Source of the DNA: JBKHHU01 sp046539045
GTDB lineage: Bacteria; Planctomycetota; Phycisphaerae; SM23-33
DNA length: 9,704 bases
Assembly (NCBI GenBank): GCA_046539045.1
Contig: JBKHHU010000136.1
Location: 1-9,704 of the forward strand
Direction: 5' to 3'
Shown in pieces: positions 1 through 7,300 of this stretch. Both the position numbers and the translations under genes were made by a program. How positions within the stretch are numbered: position 1 is the first letter of the stretch; each line of letters starts with the position of its first letter. The notes under the pieces are model-generated. The model worked only from the letters and a program-made list of their open reading frames with translations, was not told the origin of the DNA and did not search any database.

Positions 1-74
<74 letters not shown>

Positions 75-81
75 AGGTTAT

Positions 82-303
82 TTGCTGGAAGCATACACCC
101 ACTGCACGGCTGGGTTCAAGCGCTTTCATCCCGAGTTTTCCGAGCTGTCCCGGCTGATGGTCTGCTTGCCGGACCATCATTCGCTCGTGCGTGGGTTGAT
201 GCGGAAGCTGATGAAACCGGTGCGCAAGAAGATCGGCAGCAACTCCCCCTGCCCCTGCCCCTGCGGGAGCGGCGAGAAATACAAACGGTGCTGCGGGTTC
301 TGA
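82..303 (+). CDS. Small SEC-C motif (zinc-binding) protein, start uncertain
   Basis: This small ORF (73 codons from TTG at 82, stop TGA 301-303) ends in a clear SEC-C motif, CPCGSGEKYKRCC, at residues 59-71. The motif has the C-x-C-x8-C-C spacing known from the C-terminus of SecA and many small proteins, where it binds zinc. Before the motif is a basic stretch (residues 40-53, rich in Lys and Arg). Upstream residues show no family I recognise. An additional Cys-Pro sits directly before the motif (residue 57), from a 6-bp repeat. The start is doubtful: TTG 82 lies only 7 bp from the divergent tRNA and lacks a clear ribosome site. ATG at 157, 199 or 211 would give 48, 34 or 30 residues, and 211 has GGAAG just upstream. 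It may be a real small protein or the tail of a decayed larger one. No function beyond probable metal binding can be given. Confidence 0.55.
   Translation: MLEAYTHCTAGFKRFHPEFSELSRLMVCLPDHHSLVRGLMRKLMKPVRKKIGSNSPCPCPCGSGEKYKRCCGF
90..119 (-). promoter_or_regulatory. Candidate sigma70-type promoter of the tRNA-Arg gene
   Basis: On the minus strand TTGAAC (114-119) is followed after 18 nt by TATGCT (90-95). The latter ends 15 nt before the first base of the tRNA. Each box matches the sigma70 consensus at four of six positions, and the spacing is acceptable. Position and strand suit tRNA transcription. It lies inside the first codons of the divergent SEC-C ORF if that ORF starts at 82. Weak boxes like these arise by chance, so confidence is moderate at best. 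Confidence 0.4.
247..264 (+). repeat. Three tandem copies of the hexamer CCCTGC
   Basis: CCCTGC occurs three times without a break, in frame, encoding Pro-Cys three times at the head of the SEC-C motif. Canonical SEC-C proteins have two such Pro-Cys units, so one unit looks like a slippage duplication. It keeps the reading frame and leaves the x8 spacing to the last two cysteines unchanged. Confidence 0.85.
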
Positions 304-575
304 TCGCCCGGCCGCCAGCGGGCGTGAGAAAAAACCCCAATTTCCCGGGAATTGCCCTGCAGGGGGTTGCGATGCAGAGTGGGCAAATTAGTATGGACGG
401 ATAGTTGCGGGTTGTGGAAGCCCGTCGCAGCAACTTGCCGTTCATTCCCTAACGGGTATTTGGAGCGAACGCCTGTCACCGGGATCGAAATCCCGCCGGC
501 GTACGCCCCCTGTCACAGAGACTGACCCATGGAGCGGACAGCCTGCACCCGCCGGGAGGCGACCGCGGGCATGCT
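304..575. other. Gene-free leader region rich in short palindromes
   Basis: No credible coding sequence fits these 272 bp between the SEC-C stop and the exporter operon. Palindromes and hairpins visible in order: CGCCCG/CGGGCG at 305-310 and 319-324; the perfect palindrome TTCCCGGGAA at 342-351; the perfect palindrome CCCTGCAGGG at 355-364; AGTTGC/GCAACT at 403-408 and 430-435, with an inner GGG/CCC; CCGTT/AACGG at 438-442 and 451-455; and CGGGAT/ATCCCG around CGAA at 480-495. None is followed by a T-run in the plus direction. A weak promoter-like pair is TTGCGA (367-372) and TAGTAT (389-394), 16 nt apart. The region probably holds the promoter and 5' leader of the exporter operon, but I cannot match it to a known riboswitch or small RNA. 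Confidence 0.5.
480..495 (+). other. Perfect 6-bp hairpin with CGAA loop
   Basis: CGGGAT (480-485) and ATCCCG (490-495) pair perfectly around a four-base CGAA loop, 81 nt before the exporter start codon. It resembles a tRNA T-arm, but no matching acceptor or anticodon arm is found upstream. It may be part of the exporter mRNA leader fold. Function unknown. Confidence 0.5.
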
Positions 576-579
576 ATGA
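554..579 (+). promoter_or_regulatory. Ribosome site and ATG-CTA-TGA mini-ORF before the exporter
   Basis: The only purine-rich ribosome-binding candidate is GGGAGG at 554-559, 16 nt before the exporter ATG at 576, which is longer than usual. It sits 11 nt before another ATG at 571 that opens a two-codon frame (ATG CTA TGA). Its stop (577-579) overlaps the exporter start codon. The layout could allow coupled re-initiation, or the true site may simply be weak. The exporter start at 576 is otherwise well supported by the protein's N-terminus. Confidence 0.35.
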
Positions 580-2318
580 ATTCTCTCCGACGTGTTTTCT
601 CATTCCTGCTACCGTACCGCAAGTGGTTGGCTCTGGCCCTTCTGGCAACGGTCCTGTTCACCGGTCTGAATCTGCTGTCGCCCCTGCTGATGCAGAAGCT
701 TATGGACGACGTGGTTGGCCCGGAGAGGTGGGGTCTGCTATTGCCGATCACCGTTGCCATTTTTCTGGCGCCCGCCCTGGCGGCCGTTGTGCGGTTGGTG
801 AACGTCTGGATGGCCATGCGCGTAGGCCAGCGGACCATCGCCGATATTCGAATGGCGATGTATGAAAAGATCATGTCGCTGCAGATGCAGTATCACAGCG
901 AACATAGTTCCGGTGCCGTGGTCGCTCGGCTGATGGACGACGTCAACCGGATCCAGCGTCTGCTGACGGCCGAGACGGTACGAATCATCGTAGACGCGAT
1001 CGTATTCTTCTTCAGCTTCGGCTATGTTTTCTACATCTCCTGGCGGCTGGGGCTGGCGATGGTGGTGTTCGTGACACTCTATGTGCTGGGATACCGATTC
1101 TTCTCCCGCCGGATCCATTCTGCCACGACCGAGTTTCGCGACATGTACGACCAGATCGCCGGTCGCCTGAGCGAGACTATCGCCGGCGTGCGGCAGGTGC
1201 GGATCTTCAATCAGGAAACGCGGGAGACCGAGGTCTTTCTCGACCGGACTCAGCAGAGCCTGGACAGCGAACTGGCAAGCAAAATGGGTTCGGTGAGCCT
1301 GGGAGTGTTCTGCCACGGAGTCAGCGGGATCGGTTCGACGGTCATCGTGACGATCGCCGCGATCCTCGTGATCCAGGAGCAGTTGACCCTGGGTCAATTG
1401 CTGGCAGTCAACATGTACATCTGGATGGCGATGAAGCCGGCCCTGAGTCTGACGCAGATTGTCGGGGAACTGACCGAAACCAGCGTGTCGGTGGAGCGCA
1501 TCGCGGAGGTTCTGGAAGAGGACGTGAAGGTCGCCTCGGAACCGGAAGCCCCGCTGCTCAAGCGGAGGCAGGGCGCGGTGGAATTCCGCGAGGTCTGTTT
1601 CCGCTATGAACCGGACACGCCGTTGTACGAGGGACTGTCGCTCAAGATCGAGCCCGGGCAGATGGTCGCGCTGGTGGGCCCGACCGGCTGCGGAAAAACG
1701 ACCTTTACCGCCCTGCTGATGCGGGACTGGGACGTGGACGAGGGCGCGATTCTCATCGACGGTGTCGACATCCGTTCGGTGGACCTGAAAAGTCTCCGTA
1801 AGCAGTTCGGTGTGGTTCTCCAGAAGCCGGTCCTTTTCGAGGGTACGCTCGCCGAGAACATCGCCTACGGCAGGACGGATGCGACGCGGGAGCAGGTCAT
1901 CGAGGCAGCCAAGGTCGCGGAGATCTACGAATTGGCGATGGACATGCCCGACGGGTTCGATACGGTGCTCGGGACCGAAGGCGTGCAACTGTCGGTCGGG
2001 GAGCGGCAGCGAGTGAGTATCGCCCGGGCCGTGCTGAAAGACCCGATGATCCTCATTATGGACGAAGCAACCAGTAGTCTGGACAGCCGCTCGGAGATGC
2101 TGATCCAGCGGGCGTTGCACCGCGTACTGGAGGGACGCACGAGCATCGTGGTGGCTCACCGCCTGTCGACCATCGTCCGGGCGGACAAGATCGTTGCCAT
2201 GCGGGACGGGACGGTCATCGAGGAGGGAACGCACGAGCAACTGCTGAAAATCGAAAACGGGCTGTACCGCCGCCTGTATGAGGAGATGCTTGGGCGCGAG
2301 GAAGGGGGCCGGGCATGA
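576..2318 (+). CDS. ABC exporter half-transporter, catalytic-site subunit
   Basis: This 580-residue protein is an ABC transporter half with fused membrane and ATPase domains (MsbA/multidrug exporter type) of normal length. Six membrane segments can be placed near residues 17-38, 52-73, 135-155, 157-173, 241-266 and 271-291. The ATPase domain follows: A-loop Tyr344, Walker A GPTGCGKT (368-375), Q-loop Gln416, signature LSVGERQR (472-479), Walker B ending in Asp496 with catalytic Glu497, and H-loop His528. The signature departs from LSGGQ, while the hydrolysis residues are intact. It should pair with the next gene's product as an ATP-driven exporter in the inner membrane. The substrate cannot be read; lipids and drugs are common for the family. 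ATG 576 is chosen because the N-terminus starts in the usual place just before the first membrane segment. It is first in a two-gene operon. Confidence 0.95.
   Translation: MNSLRRVFSFLLPYRKWLALALLATVLFTGLNLLSPLLMQKLMDDVVGPERWGLLLPITVAIFLAPALAAVVRLVNVWMAMRVGQRTIADIRMAMYEKIMSLQMQYHSEHSSGAVVARLMDDVNRIQRLLTAETVRIIVDAIVFFFSFGYVFYISWRLGLAMVVFVTLYVLGYRFFSRRIHSATTEFRDMYDQIAGRLSETIAGVRQVRIFNQETRETEVFLDRTQQSLDSELASKMGSVSLGVFCHGVSGIGSTVIVTIAAILVIQEQLTLGQLLAVNMYIWMAMKPALSLTQIVGELTETSVSVERIAEVLEEDVKVASEPEAPLLKRRQGAVEFREVCFRYEPDTPLYEGLSLKIEPGQMVALVGPTGCGKTTFTALLMRDWDVDEGAILIDGVDIRSVDLKSLRKQFGVVLQKPVLFEGTLAENIAYGRTDATREQVIEAAKVAEIYELAMDMPDGFDTVLGTEGVQLSVGERQRVSIARAVLKDPMILIMDEATSSLDSRSEMLIQRALHRVLEGRTSIVVAHRLSTIVRADKIVAMRDGTVIEEGTHEQLLKIENGLYRRLYEEMLGREEGGRA
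2298..2308 (+). promoter_or_regulatory. Ribosome-binding site of the second exporter gene
   Basis: The purine run GAGGAAGGGGG lies inside the end of the first exporter gene, 6 nt before the ATG at 2315. It fixes the start of the second gene and supports translational coupling across the 4-bp overlap. Confidence 0.75.
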
Positions 2319-4147
2319 GGCGAGATACCGACCGTGTCCATCGCATCATCTACGACCTGATCGGCGAGGCGCCCAGCCGCCCCGGCGAGGCCGGCAGGGA
2401 CATTCGCCGCATGTGGCGCACGCACTTGTGTGACGCCCGGCACCTGGTGGTTTGGGCGCTGCTGTGCACGATTGTCTGGAGCATAATTCCGGGCATTTTT
2501 TCGCTGACGTGGAAGTTCCTGATTGACTCGGTCCTGCTGGGCGGCAGGGACCCGATCCCGGACGACCGCAAGCAGCATTACACCAACCTGGCGATCCTCT
2601 TCTTCACGATAAACAGTTCCCTCTGGATCGTCCGTCTGACGACGCACTGGCTCCGTCAGCGGTTGATGATCGGGGCGGGACAGAGCCTGGTCTACCAACT
2701 GAGGAAAGACCTGCACACGAAGATCCAGAGCCTGCACGTGGGTTTCTTCGAGAAGACGCCGGTGGGCGTGATCGTCTCCCGCGTGATGGATGATGTCAAT
2801 CGCATTCATCGCTGGACGACACACATCGGGCCGCGAGGGCTCAGCAGCGTGATTCAGTTGCTCGTGGGCCTGGCGGTCATGTTCTACTTCAACTGGATGC
2901 TGGGCGGGCTGGTGCTGATCTCACTTCCGCTCTACGCGTACACCTACTACCGCCTCCGGCCTCTTGTGCGTCGTTGCCACCGCGCAATGCGTCGACTGGT
3001 GGCAAAAATGTATGCCCGCAGCAGCGAGCGAATCGGCGGCATCAAGGTCGTCAAGAGCTTCGCCCGCGAACAGACGGAAAACCGCAAATTTGCCCGTCTG
3101 ATCCATAACTACCTGCGCCTGTCGATGCGGATGGTGAAGTACAACCAGGGTTTGGCTCTGGTGGCGGGGCTGCTGACCGCAACGAACAAGGCCGTCGTCA
3201 TCTACATCGGCGTACGGATGGTGCAGAACGGCACGATGGAAGTCGGCTCGTTGCTGGGCTTCATCAGCGCCATGACGCACACGTTCATGGCCGTCGGTCA
3301 CATAACGATCATCGCCACGGCGGTGCAGGGTGCCCTGGTGGTGCTGCGGCGGGTCTATCACCTGCTGGATGAAGAGGAACAGGTCCCTCCGGGCAACATC
3401 AGCATGGACGGGATGGTCGGGAAGATCCACTTCGACCATGTTTCGTATCAGTATCATCAGCAGGACAAACACGCGGTCCGCGATATCGATCTGCGAATCG
3501 AGACCGGAGAGAAGGTTGCGATCATGGGCCCTTCGGGTTCGGGTAAGAGCACGCTGTTCCAGTTGCTGCTGCGGTTCTACGATCCGATCGAGGGGGCCGT
3601 GCGAGTCGGCGGTGTTGATCTGCGGGATGCCGACCCGTCCAGCGTGCGGCATCACATCTGCATGGTGCAGCAGGAGCCGACGGTCTTCAGCGGATCGATC
3701 GCCGAAAACATCCGTTACGGGCACATCGAGGCCGATTTGGACGACATCGAGCTCGCAGCCAAGCGGGCCGAGTTGCATGATTTCATCAAGTCGCTCCCGC
3801 GTGGGTACGACAGCGAAGTCGGAGAGAACGGGATCAGCCTCTCCGGCGGGCAGAAACAGCGACTGGCCCTCGCAGCCGCCCTTCTGAGCGATCCGGAAGT
3901 GCTGCTTCTGGACGACACCACCAGTGCGCTGGATGCCGCAACCGAAGCGAAGATTCGAAAGACGCTGGATCACGTGCTCGAAGGCAGGACCAGCCTGATC
4001 ATCACCCAGCGGATCGCGACCGCCCGCACCTGCGATCGGATCATCGTGCTGGAAAAAGGGAAGGTCAGCCAGAAAGGCACCCACGAGGAACTGCGCGATA
4101 CCGACGGGTTCTACCGCGACGTGTGCATCGAACAGGACGAGGTGTGA
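2315..4147 (+). CDS. ABC exporter half-transporter, degenerate-site subunit
   Basis: This 610-residue half-transporter overlaps the previous gene by 4 bp (ATGA) and has a strong ribosome site, GAGGAAGGGGG (2298-2308), 6 nt before its ATG. Co-translation of the two halves is likely. A ~40-residue cytosolic N-terminal extension precedes membrane segments near 43-66, 91-107, 177-193, 195-213, 279-299 and 311-338. The ATPase domain has A-loop Tyr380, Walker A GPSGSGKST (405-413), Q-loop Gln453 and a canonical signature LSGGQKQR (509-516). Two key residues are altered: Walker B Asp533 is followed by Asp534 instead of catalytic Glu, and the H-loop His is Gln565. These are the changes known from the degenerate-site subunit of heterodimeric exporters such as TM287/288 and BmrCD. 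It is therefore predicted to bind ATP with slow or no hydrolysis at its own site and to need the first gene's product. Export substrate unknown. Confidence 0.95.
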   Translation: MRRDTDRVHRIIYDLIGEAPSRPGEAGRDIRRMWRTHLCDARHLVVWALLCTIVWSIIPGIFSLTWKFLIDSVLLGGRDPIPDDRKQHYTNLAILFFTINSSLWIVRLTTHWLRQRLMIGAGQSLVYQLRKDLHTKIQSLHVGFFEKTPVGVIVSRVMDDVNRIHRWTTHIGPRGLSSVIQLLVGLAVMFYFNWMLGGLVLISLPLYAYTYYRLRPLVRRCHRAMRRLVAKMYARSSERIGGIKVVKSFAREQTENRKFARLIHNYLRLSMRMVKYNQGLALVAGLLTATNKAVVIYIGVRMVQNGTMEVGSLLGFISAMTHTFMAVGHITIIATAVQGALVVLRRVYHLLDEEEQVPPGNISMDGMVGKIHFDHVSYQYHQQDKHAVRDIDLRIETGEKVAIMGPSGSGKSTLFQLLLRFYDPIEGAVRVGGVDLRDADPSSVRHHICMVQQEPTVFSGSIAENIRYGHIEADLDDIELAAKRAELHDFIKSLPRGYDSEVGENGISLSGGQKQRLALAAALLSDPEVLLLDDTTSALDAATEAKIRKTLDHVLEGRTSLIITQRIATARTCDRIIVLEKGKVSQKGTHEELRDTDGFYRDVCIEQDEV

Positions 4148-4149
4148 TA

Positions 4150-4219
4150 CGTTACTTCGTTGGTTCGTTGATTCGCGGACTCGTGAATTCGTTGAATCGT
4201 CAATTCGTTAATGCGAACG
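4150..4219 (+). repeat. Degenerate 8-bp tandem repeat array, left arm
   Basis: From 4156 the sequence divides into 8-bp steps: TTCGTTGG, TTCGTTGA, TTCGCGGA, CTCGTGAA, TTCGTTGA, ATCGTCAA, TTCGTTAA, TGCGAACG. The consensus is TTCGTTGA. The six bases before 4156 look like part of one more unit. Variation among units is mostly in the second half, and the core TCG is nearly constant. It begins three bases after the exporter stop codon and codes for nothing recognisable. Confidence 0.8.
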
Positions 4220-4229
4220 AAACGACAGG

Positions 4230-4255
4230 CGTGGTGGGTCTCCCGACCCACCACG
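4230..4255. repeat. Perfect hairpin 1 of the inverted pair
   Basis: CGTGGTGGGTC (4230-4240) and GACCCACCACG (4245-4255) form an uninterrupted 11-bp stem around the loop TCCC. Read on the minus strand the loop is GGGA, and the core becomes GGGTC-GGGA-GACCC. That is nearly identical to hairpin 2 on the plus strand. No T-run follows on either strand, so a classical intrinsic terminator is not supported. Confidence 0.85.
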
Positions 4256-4287
4256 TTGCGGGTTGTCATCGCGGACTGTTCTGCCCC

Positions 4288-4313
4288 GTTGGCGGGTCAG
4301 GAGACCCGCCAAC
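4288..4313. repeat. Perfect hairpin 2 of the inverted pair
   Basis: GTTGGCGGGTC (4288-4298) and GACCCGCCAAC (4303-4313) form an uninterrupted 11-bp stem around the loop AGGA. Compared with the reverse complement of hairpin 1, seven of 26 positions differ. Six of these are three compensated base pairs and the seventh is a loop base. It abuts the right-hand octamer arm. Confidence 0.85.
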
Positions 4314-4355
4314 CTTCACGAAGTAATGAATCAACGAACCAACGAATCAACGATC
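4313..4355 (-). repeat. Degenerate 8-bp tandem repeat array, right arm
   Basis: On the minus strand, starting at 4352, the steps are CGTTGATT, CGTTGGTT, CGTTGATT, CATTACTT and CGTGAAGG. This is the inverted, shorter counterpart of the left arm. The first unit contains the last Arg codon and the TGA stop of the A2M gene, so the array overlaps coding sequence. Confidence 0.75.
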
Positions 4356-7300
4356 CACGACCCGCACCTTGATCTCGTCAGAGTTGGCCCGCAGTTCCGG
4401 AGCGTACATGGCGCCGGCCTGTGTCGGCAGGGCGCTGAACTTGCCCGGAATCTCCGCCCGCATCCGGTAGCTGACCGAATGCTTCCCGCGGGCGAGCTTC
4501 CGTACGAAGAACGCCACCTTCTCATCGCGGAACTCCACGTACGCGCCCATCTCGTTGCCGGTGTACCCACTGCGGACCTGCACCGGCTCAAAGCCTGCCG
4601 GTTTCATGTCTTCGAAGATGATGTACTCGTAATCGTTCTTCGATTCGATCACCAGTTCGATTTCCACCAGGTCGCCGCTGGTAACCTGCGAGAGATTCTT
4701 CAGCGGGATCCGCTTGTACTTCTCCACCTTCTTGTCCCACACCCCGCCGGAATGGCTCTCGGCCTTGACGGTCTTGTCCACTTTCTCAAGCCGGTAGTAG
4801 TCCCGTCGGACCTTGATCTCCAGCCCGGAGTGGGTGATGAAATCCTCCAGCGTGAAGTAGCTGGCGTAGAAGTTGTGGTACAGCGGGCCGGTGCCCTTCT
4901 TGACGATCTCCAGTTTGTGCTTCCCACCGGTAACATCCTTGCCGGTCAGCACGAACTTGTTGTCGAAGGTGAACAGGTTGTTCTTGTCGATGCGCACCTT
5001 CTTGACTTCCTTCCCGTCCAGCAACACGCTGACGGTCATGTCCGGCTGGCCTTCCTCGGAGGCCCGGATATACTCGCCCAGCGCCTCGATCACGTAGGCT
5101 GTGTCGCGCGTGGAGTTCCAGTACGTCGCGTGCCGTCGGTTGTTGATGAGGTACTTCACCAGCCGGGACGCTTTCTTGCTCTTCGGATCGGTCCGGGCCA
5201 GCAGCTTCAGATACCATGCGTGGGCTTCCATCTCGCTGCCATACCAGTACCACCAGTACCCGCCATTGGGCATCTTGAGATAGGCGGTCTGGTTCTCGTT
5301 GTCCTGCACGAGATACTGCTCGACGTTCCGCCGGACCATGTCCCGCCGCTCGTCGTGGTTCGTCTCGTGGTAAGCGACGCCGATCATCGCAAGCGCGTAG
5401 ACGCTCAGCTTCGTCCGGTCACGGTAGAGGAACCGGGCCATCTCGTTCATGTCCTCGTCGGCCGTGTCCGCCTCCGCCAGCACGGTGTAGACCAAGGCGT
5501 CCAGGTTGTGGGCGTATCGTTTCTTCTCGGCCTTCTCCGCCTCCTGCAGGCGGTCGACCCCGGCGGCCTGGTACTGCTTCAGCCAGTCGATCCCGCGTTG
5601 CAGCATCTGCGGATCGACCGGCCGATCGCTGTTCTTGGCCAGCAGCAGCCCGTGCACGACCACCGCGGTCGTGTGCGGGTAGGATCGTTCCTGCCATCCG
5701 CTGAACCAGCCCCACCCGCCGTCGGCGTTCTGCATCTTCCTCAGGCGTTCCAGGCCGGCGGTGACCATCCGTTTGACTTCTTCCTTGTCGAACACCGGGT
5801 TCCGCGGGACCCAGTTCTCGCCGTCCCATCGTTTCTTGCCGATCAAACGCTTCCAATCGTGGGCCCGCTTGACATCCTCGCCGATTTCCTGGGCGTTGAG
5901 GTTGGTCCGCTTCTTGCGGATCTCGTCCAGATCCAGCCCGAGGTCCAGCAGCAGCTTGTGCGTCACAACCGTCGAAATGAACCGGTTGAGCGTCTGTTCG
6001 GTGCAGCCGTAGGGGTACTCGGCCAGGTACGGCAGCGCGTCGACCATCGCACCGGCCAGCGTCGGACTGTACCGCAATTCCAGCCGGCTCTCGGTGGGCT
6101 TCCGCTTTTCCGGAATCCTGAACGCGATCACGTCGCCGGTCTCCTTCGGCCGGATGACCCCGCTGAAGCTGTCCATCTTCGGCGCCCCGTGGACCAGCAC
6201 GGGGAAGTTCATCTGCATCGCATCCGATTCTTCGTCAGTCAGGGCCTTGACGGTAAGCGTCGCCGTTCCCGGCTGGATTACTCTCAGCCGCCAGTCGACG
6301 CGGGTTTCCCCGTCGGCCTTGACGAGCACTTCACGCGTCATCGCGGGCTGGAATTCGCCTGTGATGCCCTTCTCGGCTGCTTGGCGGATCGTGTGGGCCT
6401 CGGATTCGGAGCGCATCGGTTCCAGCGTATCACCGTTCAGTTCGAGCGAGACGCGGACCTTCTTGGCCTGCTTGAGATAGTTGTGGACGTTGGCGCTGAT
6501 GACGACCTCGTCGGCCTGCACGAAGAATCGCGGGGCCTGCAGGCGGACGATCAGGTTCTTGGTGGTGATGATCTCCGCGGTGCCTTCGCCGACGCGGGTG
6601 CCGTGACCCATTGCCCAGACGCGGGCTTTCCAGGTCGTCAGGTTCTCGGGCATGACGACCCGGACCTCGGCCGTGCCGTCCTTTCCGGTCTGAAGCTCGG
6701 CCTTCCAGAGGGCGGTATCGGCAAACCGGGTTCGCACCGTCGCTTCCTGCATCTGCTTGCCGTTATCAGCGTTTTGTTGTCCTTTCTGCTTCGCTCCGCC
6801 GGGCTCTGCGGAGGGCATGGGGGAATCGGGTTGGACTTCTTCCAATTCCTTGACAAACCCGCCGGCGGACGTCCTGAACCGCCCCTTTTGACTCTGAATG
6901 AGTCCCACATCTCCATCTACCGGATTGGCCCCAGCGGTTATGTCATCGGCGAGGGTGGCGCCGAAGGCGCCGATCCACTGCATGCCGGTCTGCCGTTTCT
7001 TCAGCAGATTTGAACTGGATTTGCTCAGGCTGGACTGGGTATTGGGGTAGTGACGTCGGCGCCACTTCCAGAAGAACTCCTTGATCGGCTGGACGTTGGA
7101 CCCGCCGGAGATGTACTCGACGGCCTTGTCGTACAGCGTCAGGACAGTCGAGCCCTGGAACGGTTCGCCGGTGTGGTCGGTGACTTTGACCTTCAGCGTC
7201 GCTTCCTCACCGGGCTTGTAATCCTTGCTGGGCGAGGTGACTTCCACGTTCAGCACGCGTTTTTCGGGCGGAACGTGGATCTCGCGGATCTTGTTGTAAA

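Larger units (their letters stand above)
4148..4355. repeat. Composite inverted repeat filling a convergent gene junction
   Basis: The whole gap between the convergent exporter and A2M genes is one symmetric structure. A perfect 19-bp inverted repeat (TTCGTTGGTTCGTTGATTC at 4156-4174, its complement at 4328-4346) lies within longer imperfect arms (4150-4189 against 4313-4352, about 30 of 40 positions matching). Between the arms are two hairpins of 11 bp (4230-4255 and 4288-4313) that are near-copies in inverted orientation. Paired, inverted palindromic units resemble REPIN/REP-doublet elements, and the inverted arms resemble a MITE, but the arms are built of 8-bp tandem repeats, which neither model explains. 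No target-site duplication is visible and no transposase gene is present. It may act as a two-way transcription end for the two converging genes, although the hairpins lack T-runs. Confidence 0.8.

Noticed and set aside
305..330. Hairpin after the SEC-C stop as an intrinsic terminator
   Set aside because: The 6-bp stem is followed by TGAGAAAAAA rather than a T-run in the plus direction. In the minus direction the T-run comes before, not after, the stem.
425..510. A second tRNA or tmRNA 3' end at the T-arm-like hairpin 480-495
   Set aside because: The loop is too short for a standard T-loop with a 5-bp stem. No acceptor partner or anticodon arm is present at the right distance upstream.
472..516. 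Direct repeat CCTGTCAC at 472-479 and 509-516 as possible target-site duplication
   Set aside because: Eight-base repeats are common by chance and the 29 bp between them contain no element ends or genes.
738..2240. A 500-codon minus-strand open frame opposite the first exporter gene
   Set aside because: It is the complementary shadow of an unmistakable ABC transporter gene, with His/Arg/Asp-rich low-information composition and no domain.
4150..4219. CRISPR array
   Set aside because: The repeat unit is 8 bp, contiguous and degenerate, with no spacers and no cas genes nearby.
404..4266. The 12-mer GTTGCGGGTTGT occurs at 404-415 and 4255-4266
   Set aside because: A 12-bp match between two places is expected by chance about once or more in a window of this size, and the flanks do not align.
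4263..7013. A 916-codon open frame on the plus strand opposite the A2M gene
   Set aside because: It runs antisense through well-conserved A2M coding sequence including the thioester domain. Its composition (Val, Leu, His, Asp, Arg, Pro) is typical of mirror frames in GC-rich genes, and it shows no recognisable domain.
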